Shown: one piece after another, positions 30,913 to 39,832 of the stretch
How the letters are laid out: every line of letters starts with the position of its first letter
Numbering within the stretch: the stretch's first letter is position 1
DNA from: an uncultured Pelagibacteraceae bacterium
Lineage (GTDB): Bacteria > Pseudomonadota > Alphaproteobacteria > Pelagibacterales > Pelagibacteraceae
Direction of reading: 5' to 3'
Assembly (NCBI GenBank): GCA_902555065.1
Contig: CACDQQ010000001.1
Coordinates: 124,001 to 188,000, forward strand
Length of the DNA stretch: 64,000 nt
Made by a program: the position numbers and the translations under genes
Notes under the pieces: model-generated
Database searches by the model: none
What the model was told of the DNA's origin: nothing
Seen by the model: the letters and a program-made list of their open reading frames with translations, nothing else

Positions 30913-31094
30913 CTCTTTAAGTACCAAATTATAAAAAAACCAATCACTGCAAATATTAATCCACCAGTTCTTAGTTGATTATCAGTGGCTTCTTTTAATT
31001 TCATTATCATATTTTTCATTTTTGATGGAAATATGGCGTAAAGCATACCTTCAATAAAAAGGAATAGACCAAATGCTATGATCAATTCTCTCAT
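30909..31094 (-). CDS. DUF2065 small membrane protein (YjeT-like)
   Basis: 61 residues, two membrane helices (about 3-20 and 43-59) linked by a basic amphipathic segment (PSKMKNMIMKLKEATDNQLR). This matches DUF2065, regularly found between hflC and degP. It is five bases after hflC and coupled to degP by ATGA. Its role is unknown; position suggests a helper of the HflKC or DegP membrane quality-control functions (inference). Confidence 0.85.
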   Translation of the reverse strand: MRELIIAFGLFLFIEGMLYAIFPSKMKNMIMKLKEATDNQLRTGGLIFAVIGFFIIWYLKR

Positions 31095-31099
31095 TAAAC

Positions 31100-31969
31100 T
31101 TACTCTACTTTTTGATCAATATTTCCGAAAAATTTAAAAAATTCACTATCTGGAGAAAGTATCATTGAAGTCTCACCGCCTATTAAAGCTTTTTGGTATG
31201 CCTGCATAGCTCTATAAAATGCAAAAAATTCAGGATCTTGTCCAAAGGCATCAGCAAAAATCTTATTTTTCAAACCATCACCTTCACCCTTCATAATCTC
31301 AGATTTTTTTTGTGCATCAGCAAGTATAACGGTTACTTCTTTATCGGCAGTTGAGGTAATTGTTACCGCCATCTCTGCACCTTTTGCTCTAAATTCTTTT
31401 GCTTCTCTTTCTCTTTCGGTTTGCATTCTTCTAAAAATTGCATCACTGTTGGCTTGAGGAAGGTCTGCTCTTTTAATTCTTACATCAACAATACTAATGC
31501 CAAAATTTTCTGCTTCATTATTTACACCTTCTTGTATTAACGACATTTGTTTTGTTCTATCTTCTGATAAAAGTGTTTGTAATTCTTGCTGACCAAGCAC
31601 GTTTCTTATTCTAGAATTTATAATTGTAGCTAATCTTGATCTTGCAACTCTTTCATTTCCAACTGATATATAAAATTTAAGAGGATCAATTATTTGGAAT
31701 CTTGCAAATGCATCCACTATTAGCCTTTTTTGATCAGATGCAATTACTTCCTCTGGCGGTGTATCAAGATTTAAAATTCTTTTATCCAAGAATACAACAT
31801 TTTGAATAAATGGAATTTTAAAATTAATTCCTGGTTTGGATATAATTCTTTTAGGATCACCAAATTGAAGTACTATTGCTTGATTAACCTCTTTTACTAT
31901 AAATACAGAAAAGTAAATTGTTGCAGCAATTAGAATAATTATTGGTAATAAAAATTTTCCTGCTTTCAT
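31100..31969 (-). CDS. hflC: HflC, FtsH-modulating SPFH protein
   Basis: 289 residues: an N-terminal membrane anchor (about 5-25), an SPFH/band-7 domain starting FIVKEVNQAIVLQFGDPKR, and a long helical region with RIKRADLPQANSDAIFRRMQ and the alanine/glutamate-rich segment typical of prohibitin-like proteins. With HflK it forms a cage around the FtsH protease; ftsH itself lies about 30 kb away in this window. One base separates it from hflK. Confidence 0.95.
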   Translation of the reverse strand: MKAGKFLLPIIILIAATIYFSVFIVKEVNQAIVLQFGDPKRIISKPGINFKIPFIQNVVFLDKRILNLDTPPEEVIASDQKRLIVDAFARFQIIDPLKFYISVGNERVARSRLATIINSRIRNVLGQQELQTLLSEDRTKQMSLIQEGVNNEAENFGISIVDVRIKRADLPQANSDAIFRRMQTEREREAKEFRAKGAEMAVTITSTADKEVTVILADAQKKSEIMKGEGDGLKNKIFADAFGQDPEFFAFYRAMQAYQKALIGGETSMILSPDSEFFKFFGNIDQKVE

Positions 31970-31970
31970 T

Positions 31971-33062
31971 TTAATTAGTCCCTGTTTTTAATTCTTGTAA
32001 CGGCAGATACGGTACTACACCTTCACCTGAATTTTTATCGATTATAATTTTGTTAATATCTGCCAATACTTCTTCCATTGTCTCAAGATACATTCTTTCT
32101 TGAGTTACTTTTTTGGCTTTTGCATACTCATTATATATTGATAAAAATCTGCTTGCTTCTCCTTCCGCCTTTGCAACAACTTCTTTTTTATAAGCTTCAG
32201 CTGCTTGTAGAATTTTTGCTGCTTCCCCTCTTGCTCTTGGAATTACATCGTTAGCATATGCTTCTGCCTCGTTTTTAGATCTTTCCATATCCGCTCTTGC
32301 AGCTTGGACATCTCTAAATGCATCAATAACTTGGTCTGGTGGATCAGCTTTTTGAGTTTGAACTTGTGTAATTTGAATTCCACTTGTGTATTCATCTAAA
32401 ATTTCTTGAATTATTTCTTGAGTATCAGCTTCTATAAGAGATCTACCTTCGGTGAGAATCGGTTGAATATCAGATCGTGCAATAACCTCTCTCATCGCTG
32501 TTTCTGCAGCTGCTTTAACTGTTCCTTCTGGATCTTGAATTTTAAATAAAAAATTTCCGGCGTCTTTAATTACCCAAAATACTGAAAAATCAATATTAAC
32601 AATGTTTTCATCGCCTGTTAACATTAAACTTTCTTCTGGAACATCCGCAACTCCCCCTGATGAAAATCCACTATCTCTTTCTGATCTAAATCCAATATCC
32701 ATTCTATTAACTTTTGTAACTTTAGGGGTTAAGACATTTTCAATAGGAAAAGGAAGGTGGTAATTTAATCCAGGCTGTGTAGTTTTGACAAATTTTCCAA
32801 ATCTCAATACAACACCTTGTTCATCAGGCAAAACTCTGTAAAGGCCACTTAAAGTCCAAACAACTAAAAGAATTATAAGACCAATTATTATTGGCTTAGC
32901 ACCACCTTTGCCGCCACCCAAGAATCTGTTTATAATCGATTGCAGTTTACCTATAATTTCATCAATATTTGGAGGTGTAGGACCTTTTCTAAATCCACCG
33001 TTTCCACTACCGCCTCCTCCTGGAGGCGCTCCCCATGGGCTTTGATTTCTAAAATCACTCAT
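31971..33062 (-). CDS. hflK: HflK, FtsH-modulating SPFH protein
   Basis: 363 residues. A glycine/proline-rich cytoplasmic N terminus (SPWGAPPGGGGSGNGG) precedes a membrane helix (about 58-77) and the SPFH domain (RVLPDEQGVVLRFGKFVKT), then the helical region with AFRDVQAARADMERSKNEAE. It pairs with HflC to regulate FtsH. It is the first gene of the minus-strand run, and a perfect inverted repeat lies five bases before its ATG. Confidence 0.95.
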   Translation of the reverse strand: MSDFRNQSPWGAPPGGGGSGNGGFRKGPTPPNIDEIIGKLQSIINRFLGGGKGGAKPIIIGLIILLVVWTLSGLYRVLPDEQGVVLRFGKFVKTTQPGLNYHLPFPIENVLTPKVTKVNRMDIGFRSERDSGFSSGGVADVPEESLMLTGDENIVNIDFSVFWVIKDAGNFLFKIQDPEGTVKAAAETAMREVIARSDIQPILTEGRSLIEADTQEIIQEILDEYTSGIQITQVQTQKADPPDQVIDAFRDVQAARADMERSKNEAEAYANDVIPRARGEAAKILQAAEAYKKEVVAKAEGEASRFLSIYNEYAKAKKVTQERMYLETMEEVLADINKIIIDKNSGEGVVPYLPLQELKTGTN

Positions 33063-33067
33063 AATAC

Positions 33068-33085
33068 GACACTCTATATAGTGTC
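33068..33085. promoter_or_regulatory. Perfect inverted repeat between divergent hflK and mrp
   Basis: GACACT-CTATAT-AGTGTC: six-base arms around a six-base AT-rich centre, five bases upstream of the hflK ATG and 31 bases upstream of the mrp ATG, in a 54-base divergent gap. It could be a regulator's operator for the divergent promoters or, in the hflK mRNA, a hairpin just before the start codon. No factor is assigned. Confidence 0.45.
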
Positions 33086-33116
33086 TTTATTAGTAAAAAC
33101 AAGATAATGGTAAATT

Positions 33117-33941
33117 ATGGACAATAAAAAAGTAGGTTTAAGTGACACAACAAAGGCAAAAACAGAGCCAAAAACCTTTAGAAGGAACCCGATTATTGGA
33201 ACAAAGTTTACAATTGCAATCTCAAGTGCAAAAGGAGGAGTTGGAAAATCAACATTTGCCTCGAATCTTGCTTTAGCATTAAAAAATATGGACTTAAATG
33301 TCGGCTTGCTTGACGCAGATATATATGGACCATCATTGCCAAAATTATTCTCAATAAATGAAAAGCCTGAAAGTGATGGGCAAAAATTAAAGCCAATTAA
33401 AAAATATGGAATTCAATGTATGTCTATAGGATTTTTAACAGATGAGCAAACACCGATGATTTGGAGGGGTCCAATGGTAATTTCTGCAATAAAAACTTTT
33501 ACACAAAAAGTTTTATGGGAAAATTTAGATTTTTTAATTGTTGATATGCCTCCAGGAACTGGGGATACACAATTAACTTTTGCTCAGGAAATAAATATGG
33601 ATGGAGTAATAATTATATCTACTCCACAAGAAATAGCTTTACAGGACGTAAAGCGTGGGATCAGGATGTTTGATAAACTTAAAGTAAAAATATTAGGGTT
33701 AATAGATAATATGAGTCACTTTATTGGGGATGATGGAAAAAAATATGCAATTTTTGGTGAAGGTGGTGTCAAAAAGACTGCTGATGAATTTAAAAAAGAT
33801 TTTCTAGGTGAGATACCAATTGATCCAGAAATTGGAAAACAAGGCGATATGGGTTCGCCTATTGTTAAAAGCAAACCAGATCACAAAATATCAAAAACTT
33901 ATTTAAAATTAGCTGAAAAGATTAAATCAATTTATCTTTAA
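33117..33941 (+). CDS. mrp: Mrp/NBP35-family P-loop protein lacking the CxxC motif
   Basis: 274 residues. The deviant Walker A of the MRP/MinD class is [11 protein letters not shown] (36-46), and the other family motifs are present ([33 protein letters not shown]). Family members carry Fe-S clusters for delivery to apo-proteins through a C-terminal CxxC placed just after NMSxF. Here that segment reads [20 protein letters not shown], with no cysteine. The N-terminal MIP18-like domain of longer bacterial homologues is also absent. The hflK neighbourhood is typical. Either it works without a bridged cluster or another ligand replaces it. The 3' end overlaps thyX (convergent) by 20 bases. Confidence 0.9.
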   Translation: MDNKKVGLSDTTKAKTEPKTFRRNPIIGTKFTIAISSAKGGVGKSTFASNLALALKNMDLNVGLLDADIYGPSLPKLFSINEKPESDGQKLKPIKKYGIQCMSIGFLTDEQTPMIWRGPMVISAIKTFTQKVLWENLDFLIVDMPPGTGDTQLTFAQEINMDGVIIISTPQEIALQDVKRGIRMFDKLKVKILGLIDNMSHFIGDDGKKYAIFGEGGVKKTADEFKKDFLGEIPIDPEIGKQGDMGSPIVKSKPDHKISKTYLKLAEKIKSIYL

Positions 33942-34869
33942 GATCGAAAGCTTCCATAAGTTCGTTCCATTCTCTTTTCGATAAACCTGTGTCATCGATA
34001 GAAACATTTTCACCTTTTATAAGTTTTTGAATAATAATTTTTCCTTTTGCAGAAACTTCTGTTCCACCAACCCTATAATCCATAAAGGCTTCATAAGTTA
34101 TCGGCACCCATTTTTTTACAGTATCAAGCATAGCATCTGCATAAGCTCTAATCTCATACTGAGCATGATGATCTGCTCTGAGCCTCAAAAAATTCATCAG
34201 ATTTAATAAATCTGTTTTCCAATACCATTGAGTGTAAGTATTTAATGTTAAGTTCATTCTTGCAAGCTCTCTCGCTAAACCTATAGCATTTTCATCTATA
34301 GTTGATCCATCGTATCTTTCATTAAGCATAGTTTCATAATTATTATAAGTTTGTTCAGCATCTCCTTTTAATAAATTCAAAACTTTTTTTGCTTTTTCTC
34401 CATCTAAAATATCACCTCTACCTTGTCTATTACTTTGTGATTGAGCAGCAAGATGTTTTGGCTCAGGTAGATAAAATTCTTTATCTAAAATTGAGTATCT
34501 TGCAGAGTATTCATTAACATTTGCTGTTCTGTGTCTAATCCATTGTCTTGCTATAAATATAGGTAACTTTACGTGATATTTTATTTCACACATTTCAAAA
34601 GGAGTGCTATGCCAATGCCTCATTAAATATTTTATTAAACCAGAGTCTGTTGAAACTTTTTTTGTGCCTTTTCCATAAGAAACTCTAGCTGATTGAACTA
34701 CTGAGGTATCATCGCCCATATAGTCAACAACTCTTATAAAACCGTGGTCTAATATTGGAATTGCATCGTACAGAATTTTTTCAAGTTCTGGAGCTGTTAC
34801 TCTTTTAGTTGAATTTTGCTGAGATTGCTGATCTTTTATTTCCTTTATTTGTTCGTCGGTTAACTTCAT
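33922..34869 (-). CDS. thyX: FAD-dependent thymidylate synthase ThyX
   Basis: 315 residues with the ThyX signature [15 protein letters not shown] (RHRxxSxNExSxR; threonine at the first serine position) near the middle and [21 protein letters not shown] near the C terminus. It makes dTMP from dUMP using methylene-tetrahydrofolate and reduced flavin, in place of ThyA. It has a longer N terminus than short ThyX forms. No thyA is in the window. Convergent with mrp. Confidence 0.95.
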   Translation of the reverse strand: MKLTDEQIKEIKDQQSQQNSTKRVTAPELEKILYDAIPILDHGFIRVVDYMGDDTSVVQSARVSYGKGTKKVSTDSGLIKYLMRHWHSTPFEMCEIKYHVKLPIFIARQWIRHRTANVNEYSARYSILDKEFYLPEPKHLAAQSQSNRQGRGDILDGEKAKKVLNLLKGDAEQTYNNYETMLNERYDGSTIDENAIGLARELARMNLTLNTYTQWYWKTDLLNLMNFLRLRADHHAQYEIRAYADAMLDTVKKWVPITYEAFMDYRVGGTEVSAKGKIIIQKLIKGENVSIDDTGLSKREWNELMEAFDLKDKLI

Positions 34870-34879
34870 GAATAATTTA

Positions 34880-34909
34880 TTGAATCTATTGAATTTGGTT
34901 TTATATTAT
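34880..34909 (+). promoter_or_regulatory. Candidate promoter of the tmRNA gene
   Basis: TTGAAT (34880-34885), then TATATT (34902-34907) after 16 bases or TATTAT (34904-34909) after 18 bases, immediately upstream of the ssrA acceptor piece. A second TTGAAT lies at 34889-34894. Placement and spacing fit a sigma70-type promoter. Confidence 0.45.
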
Positions 34910-34913
34910 TAAT

Positions 34914-35172
34914 GTTGGTTTTCCAACTATGACGATAAACGAATTTCGTAATAACCATTACGGACGTGGGGGCAGTACCCACCACCTCCACCATTTTCAA
35001 CTTATGGGGGTGAATTAGGATCGACGGATGACTAAAAGTTATTCTTTCGTTCGGTATTGTTCCGCCGTGAAGGGCTAATTTATAAATGCTAACGAAAGTT
35101 ACGCACTTGCAGCTTAATTAATTTATTAATTAAGTTACGGGGTCTGGGGCACCTGGCAACAGAACGCCCCTT
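34914..35172 (+). ncRNA. ssrA: Circularly permuted two-piece tmRNA (ssrA)
   Basis: The acceptor piece comes first: hairpin GTTGG-TTTT-CCAAC (34914-34927), stem GTAAT-AACC-ATTAC (34948-34961), T-stem GTGGG/CCCAC (34966-34982), acceptor strand CACCTCC (34983-34989), then A and encoded CCA ending at 34993. A 12-base intervening segment follows. The coding piece starts at 35006 with GGGGGTG, complementary to the acceptor strand (one G-U pair), and GAATTAGGATCGACGG, the usual tmRNA start. The tag frame at 35088-35117 reads ANESYALAA then stop, followed by a 9-10 bp hairpin (35113-35134) and a pseudoknot-like GGGGC...GCCCC element ending near 35171. It rescues stalled ribosomes with SmpB. The permuted order is the alphaproteobacterial form. 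The exact outer ends are estimates. Confidence 0.93.
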
Positions 35173-35188
35173 AATAAGTATTTGTTTT

Positions 35189-35274
35189 TGGTGCGGTCAG
35201 AGAGACTCGAACTCTCATGGGCTAGGCCCACACGGCCCTCAACCGTGCCTGTCTACCAGTTTCAGCATGACCGC
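35189..35274 (-). tRNA. tRNA-Leu (anticodon GAG)
   Basis: Read on the minus strand, acceptor strands GCGGTCA and TGACCGC pair perfectly, followed by A and an encoded CCA (35189-35191). The anticodon stem is CACGG/CCGTG with the seven-base loop TTGAGGG, giving anticodon GAG. A long variable arm (about TGGGCCTAGCCCA) and T-loop TTCGAGT are present, as expected of a class II leucine tRNA. It is convergent with the tmRNA gene, about 17 bases beyond its 3' end. Confidence 0.95.
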
Positions 35275-35332
35275 ATGTTATGCGGCAGATTAAATGAATG
35301 ACAATTCTATTTCAAGTTGATAAGTTTTTTTT

Positions 35333-36322
35333 ATGGAATTTACTAGTGAAATAAAAAAAGCAACAAGTTCAATTTATAACAAAGTATCAAAAAAAATTCC
35401 GGAGATAGAATGGGCTACATATGCGCCTTACATCTATAAAATTAACAAATTAAAGAAAGAGAAGAATGCAGTAATTCTTGCTCACAATTATCAAACGCCA
35501 GAAATTTATCATGGTATTTCAGATTTTTCTGCAGATTCTTTAGCGTTAGCAGTAGAGGCTGCAAAAACAAAAGCAGATATAATTGTAATGTGTGGAGTTC
35601 ATTTTATGGCTGAGACTGCAAAATTAATGAGTCCTGAAAAAAAAGTTTTATTACCAGATATGAAAGCAGGCTGCTCCCTATCTTCATCTATAACAGGCGA
35701 TGATGTTAGAAACCTAAAAAAGCAATATCCTGGTGTTCCAGTGGTCTCGTATGTAAATACATCTGCTGATGTTAAAGCTGAAACTGATGTTTGCTGTACA
35801 TCAGCAAATGCAGTAAAAATTGTTGAGTCATTAGGAGTAAAAAAAGTAATATTTTTACCTGATGATTTTTTAGCTAAATATGTGGCATCGCAAACCGATA
35901 TAGAAATTATTTCTTGGAAGGGAACTTGTGAGGTGCATGAACAATTCAACGATCAAGAAATTAATGATATAAGAAAAGCTAATCCAGGCATAAAAATAAT
36001 AGCACATCCTGAATGTCCTCCTGATGTTATACAAGCATCTGATTTTGCAGGATCTACAAGTGGAATGATTAAATATGTAAGAGATAATCAGCCAGAAAAA
36101 GTTATGATGGTCACAGAATGCTCGATGAGCGACAACGTCCAAATTGATAATCCAAATGTTGAATTTATTAGACCATGTAATCTTTGTCCACATATGAAAA
36201 GAATTACTCTGCCTAAAATACTAGACTGTTTAGAAAATGAAACTAACGAATTAATAATGGACAATGAGACAATTCAAAAAGCAAGAAAATCTGTAGAAAG
36301 AATGGCAGAAATAGGCAGATAA
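35333..36322 (+). CDS. nadA: Quinolinate synthase
   Basis: 329 residues. It condenses iminoaspartate with dihydroxyacetone phosphate to quinolinate for NAD synthesis, using a [4Fe-4S] cluster. The three cluster cysteines are expected in MKAGCSLSS, TCEVHEQF and FIRPCNLCPHMKRI; VILAHNYQTPEIYHGISDFSADS (in two parts VILAHNYQ and DFSADSLAL) is the substrate-side motif. It is followed by nadC after five bases. No nadB is adjacent. Confidence 0.96.
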   Translation: MEFTSEIKKATSSIYNKVSKKIPEIEWATYAPYIYKINKLKKEKNAVILAHNYQTPEIYHGISDFSADSLALAVEAAKTKADIIVMCGVHFMAETAKLMSPEKKVLLPDMKAGCSLSSSITGDDVRNLKKQYPGVPVVSYVNTSADVKAETDVCCTSANAVKIVESLGVKKVIFLPDDFLAKYVASQTDIEIISWKGTCEVHEQFNDQEINDIRKANPGIKIIAHPECPPDVIQASDFAGSTSGMIKYVRDNQPEKVMMVTECSMSDNVQIDNPNVEFIRPCNLCPHMKRITLPKILDCLENETNELIMDNETIQKARKSVERMAEIGR

Positions 36323-36327
36323 AATCT

Positions 36328-37164
36328 GTGTCTAAAATTCAATTAAGTAAAAATTTCATAAAATCTTCATGTAAACTAGCTTTGAATGAAGACTTATACC
36401 CATCAGGCGATATTACTTCAGAACTAGTTAATAAAAATATTAAAAAAAAAGTAAAAATGATATGTAACCAAAATGGAATTTTAGGTGGTATAGAATTTGC
36501 AAAAGAAACATTTAAATTGGTCGATAATAAAATAAATTTTAAAAGTAAAAAAAAAGATGGATCTCGAATTAAAAAAGGTGAGGTAATTGCGATTATTGAT
36601 GGTGACCTAAAAAACATTTTAACCGGGGAAAGAGTGGCATTAAACTTTGTTTCTCATATTTCTGGAATAGCAACAAAAACAAATATGTTTGTAAAAAAGG
36701 CTGGAAAAAAAACTAAAATATGCTGCACAAGAAAAACAATTCCAAATCTTAGAGTAATCCAAAAATATGCTGTTAAATTAGGTGGTGGAACAAACCATAG
36801 ATTTAACTTAAGTGATGAATACTTAATAAAAGATAATCATATAATTTCTGAAAAAAATTTTGAAAATTTAATTCAAAGAGCGATCAAAAAGAAAGGGGGG
36901 AAAAAAATTACAGTTGAGGTTGATAATTTATCTCAGTTAAAAAGAATATTGGGTCTAAAATTTGATAGAATTCTATTAGATAACATGAGTTCAAAAAATC
37001 TAAAAAAAGCAGTCAAAATGTCTAAGAAATTTTATGAGACTGAAGCATCTGGGGGAATTACATTAAAGAATGTTAAAAAAGTTTCCTCTACTGGTGTAGA
37101 TAGAATTTCTGTAGGATCTTTAACCCACTCAATGGATGCTTTAGACTTAAAATTGGAAATCTAA
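36328..37164 (+). CDS. nadC: Nicotinate-nucleotide pyrophosphorylase (quinolinate phosphoribosyltransferase)
   Basis: 278 residues, beginning with GTG at 36328, five bases after nadA. Motifs: LNEDLYPSGDITSELV at the N terminus, LTGERVALNFVSHISGIAT, TRKTIPNLRVIQKYAVKLGG (in part), and the C-terminal EASGGITLKNV and DRISVGSLTHS. It converts quinolinate and PRPP to nicotinate mononucleotide. The nadA-nadC pair forms a short plus-strand unit; the 3' end faces ppdK with a 10-base gap. Confidence 0.95.
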   Translation: MSKIQLSKNFIKSSCKLALNEDLYPSGDITSELVNKNIKKKVKMICNQNGILGGIEFAKETFKLVDNKINFKSKKKDGSRIKKGEVIAIIDGDLKNILTGERVALNFVSHISGIATKTNMFVKKAGKKTKICCTRKTIPNLRVIQKYAVKLGGGTNHRFNLSDEYLIKDNHIISEKNFENLIQRAIKKKGGKKITVEVDNLSQLKRILGLKFDRILLDNMSSKNLKKAVKMSKKFYETEASGGITLKNVKKVSSTGVDRISVGSLTHSMDALDLKLEI

Positions 37165-37174
37165 AAATTAAATT

Positions 37175-39832
37175 TTATTTTTTTAATTGAGCCTGAGCAG
37201 CAGCCAATCTTGCGATAGGTACTCTATAAGGTGAACAGGATACATAATCTAAACCAACACGTGCACAGAAGTCGATGCTCTTTGGATCGCCTCCATGTTC
37301 ACCACATATACCGAGTTTGATTTTTTTGTTAATTTTTCTACCTTTTTTTGTTGCTATTTCTATTAAATCTCCCACTCCATCGTCTATAGAAACAAATGGA
37401 TCAATATCAAAAATTTTATTATCAATATAATCATTTAAAAACTTACCACTATCATCTCTGCTAATGCCAAAAGTTGTTTGTGTTAAATCATTTGTTCCAA
37501 AACTAAAGAATTCTGCGTGTCTAGATATATCATCTGCTTTGATTGCTGCTCTTGGGAGCTCAATCATTGTACCTACTAAAAAATTTAGTTTTGTTTTAGT
37601 TTTGTTTTCAACTTCTTTTGCAACTCTAATTACTAAATCTTTCATTATTTTTATTTCTGCTTCAGTTGATACCAACGGTATCATGATCTCCGGAATAATA
37701 GATTTTATCTTGAGTTTTTTACATTCAACTAAAGCATGAAAAATCGCTGTGCACTGCATCTCATATATTTCTGGGAATGATATGCCTAATCTACAACCTC
37801 TATGACCAAGCATTGGATTTTGTTCATGAAGTTCTGTTATTCTACCCTCTAATTCAGAACTTTTGATTTTTAAAGCATTTGCCACATCGCCTATTTCTTT
37901 TTGATTTTTTGGTAAAAATTCATGAAGTGGTGGATCTAATAATCTAACTGTAACAGGTAGACCATTCATAATTTTAAAGATATCAATAAAATCCTTTTTT
38001 TGAAAAGGAAGTAGTTTCTTTAAAGCACTAGCTCTATCTTCTTTTGATTTTGATAATATCATCTCTCTAACAGATAGAATTCTTTCTTCATCAAAAAACA
38101 TATGTTCTGTTCTACAAAGACCTATTCCTTCAGCTCCAAATTCTCTAGCAGTTTTACTATCAAGAGGTGTTTCAGAATTAGTTCTAATTTTAAGTTTTCT
38201 AAATTTATCAGCCCAGCTCATAAGTTTAGAAAAATCTCCTGAAATTTCGGGTTTAACGGTTTTAACTTCGCCTTTTATAATTCTACCAGTTGATCCATCA
38301 ATTGTAATTAAATCACCTTCTTTTATTTCATTATTTTTCGTTTTGAAAATTTTATTTTGGTAATCTATTTCTATTTCACTTGAGCCAGATACACAAGGTC
38401 TACCCATTCCTCTTGCAACTACTGCAGCATGGCTAGTCATCCCTCCTCTTGCAGTAAGAATTCCCTTAGCTGCATGCATTCCATTTATATCTTCTGGTGA
38501 TGTTTCTACTCTAACTAGGATTGTATTTTGCATCATTCCATTTAATCTTTCAGCCTCGTCAGAAGTAAATACTACTTTTCCACTAGCTGCTCCTGGAGAA
38601 GCTGGAAGGCCTTTAGCTATTACTTCTAGATTTACTGTTTCATCTAAAGTTGGATGAAGCAAAGTATCTAATGAATTTGGCTGTACTCTGAGGACTGCCT
38701 CTTTTTTTGTTATAAGTTTTTCTCTTTCCATGTCGACAGCAATTTTTACTGATGATTTTGCAGTTCTTTTTCCAGATCTTGTTTGCAACATCCACAACTT
38801 ATTATTTTCGACTGTGAACTCTACATCCTGCATATCTTTATAGTGTTTCTCTAGTTTAATAAGAATATTTTTTAGATTTTTGTAAACTTTAGGCATAGAC
38901 TCTTCCATTGAAAGAAATATTTCTTTTGCATCTTTTCTAGCTTTCTTAGTTATATGTTGGGGGGTCCTAGTTCCCGCAACAACATCTTCTCCTTGAGCAT
39001 TTATTAAATATTCGCCATAGATTTCATTAATTCCATTAGATGGATTTCTTGTAAATACAACACCTGTGGCACAATCATCACCCATATTACCAAAAACCAT
39101 GGACTGTACATTTACTGCAGTTCCCCATTCAGATGGGATATGATTTAATTTTCTATAAACCTTTGCCCTGTTACTCTCCCATGACAAAAAGACTGCACTA
39201 ATTGCACCTAATAATTGTTCATTAATGTTTTGAGGAAAATCCTTATTGGTTTTTTCTTTTACAATATTTTTAAAGTCTCTAATCAATCCATCCCAGTCAT
39301 TTTCATCCAAATCAGTGTCTAACAATACACCTTTTGTAAGTTTATAATTTTCAATTAGTTCTTCAAAATTATAACTTTCAACACCCATAACAACATTTGC
39401 ATACATTTGTATAAATCTTCTATAACTATCTTTTGCAAATCTCATATTTGACGTTTTATTCGCTAAAGCAATTACAGTTTTATCATTAAGTCCAAGATTT
39501 AAAATTGTATCCATCATGCCTGGCATGGAAACCCTTGCACCAGATCTTACAGATAACAACAAAGGGTTTTTCAAATCTCCAAATTTTTTACCAGAGTCTT
39601 TTTCAACGTTTTTTAACTCTCTATTTATTTCATTTATGATTTTAGGCTTTAATTTCTTTTTATTTTTATAAAATAAATCACATGCTTCAGTAGAAATTGT
39701 AAATCCCGGTGGGACAGGCAGCCCCATCCTTCCCATTTCTGATAAATTTGCACCTTTGCCTCCTAAAATATTTTTTGGGATTTTTATTTTTTTTGTTTCT
39801 TTAGATTTAAAATTAAAAACTAATTTTGACAT
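37175..39832 (-). CDS. ppdK: Pyruvate, phosphate dikinase
   Basis: 885 residues, full length. An N-terminal ATP-grasp domain (ILGGKGANLSEMGRMGLPVP, SVRSGARVSMPGMMDTILN in parts; ATGVVFTRNPSNGINEIYGE) is followed by the phosphohistidine swivelling domain (GGMTSHAAVVARGMGRPCVSG, catalytic His in TSHAAV) and a C-terminal PEP/pyruvate barrel (IGLCRTEHMFF, ICGEHGGDP). It interconverts pyruvate + ATP + Pi and PEP + AMP + PPi, serving gluconeogenesis or PPi-saving glycolysis. It is translated one base after glyS ends. Confidence 0.97.
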   Translation of the reverse strand: MSKLVFNFKSKETKKIKIPKNILGGKGANLSEMGRMGLPVPPGFTISTEACDLFYKNKKKLKPKIINEINRELKNVEKDSGKKFGDLKNPLLLSVRSGARVSMPGMMDTILNLGLNDKTVIALANKTSNMRFAKDSYRRFIQMYANVVMGVESYNFEELIENYKLTKGVLLDTDLDENDWDGLIRDFKNIVKEKTNKDFPQNINEQLLGAISAVFLSWESNRAKVYRKLNHIPSEWGTAVNVQSMVFGNMGDDCATGVVFTRNPSNGINEIYGEYLINAQGEDVVAGTRTPQHITKKARKDAKEIFLSMEESMPKVYKNLKNILIKLEKHYKDMQDVEFTVENNKLWMLQTRSGKRTAKSSVKIAVDMEREKLITKKEAVLRVQPNSLDTLLHPTLDETVNLEVIAKGLPASPGAASGKVVFTSDEAERLNGMMQNTILVRVETSPEDINGMHAAKGILTARGGMTSHAAVVARGMGRPCVSGSSEIEIDYQNKIFKTKNNEIKEGDLITIDGSTGRIIKGEVKTVKPEISGDFSKLMSWADKFRKLKIRTNSETPLDSKTAREFGAEGIGLCRTEHMFFDEERILSVREMILSKSKEDRASALKKLLPFQKKDFIDIFKIMNGLPVTVRLLDPPLHEFLPKNQKEIGDVANALKIKSSELEGRITELHEQNPMLGHRGCRLGISFPEIYEMQCTAIFHALVECKKLKIKSIIPEIMIPLVSTEAEIKIMKDLVIRVAKEVENKTKTKLNFLVGTMIELPRAAIKADDISRHAEFFSFGTNDLTQTTFGISRDDSGKFLNDYIDNKIFDIDPFVSIDDGVGDLIEIATKKGRKINKKIKLGICGEHGGDPKSIDFCARVGLDYVSCSPYRVPIARLAAAQAQLKK

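Noticed and set aside
35599..36193. Antisense reading frames inside nadA
   Set aside because: They lie wholly opposite a well-recognised gene, have no ribosome site or family motif, and are expected by chance.
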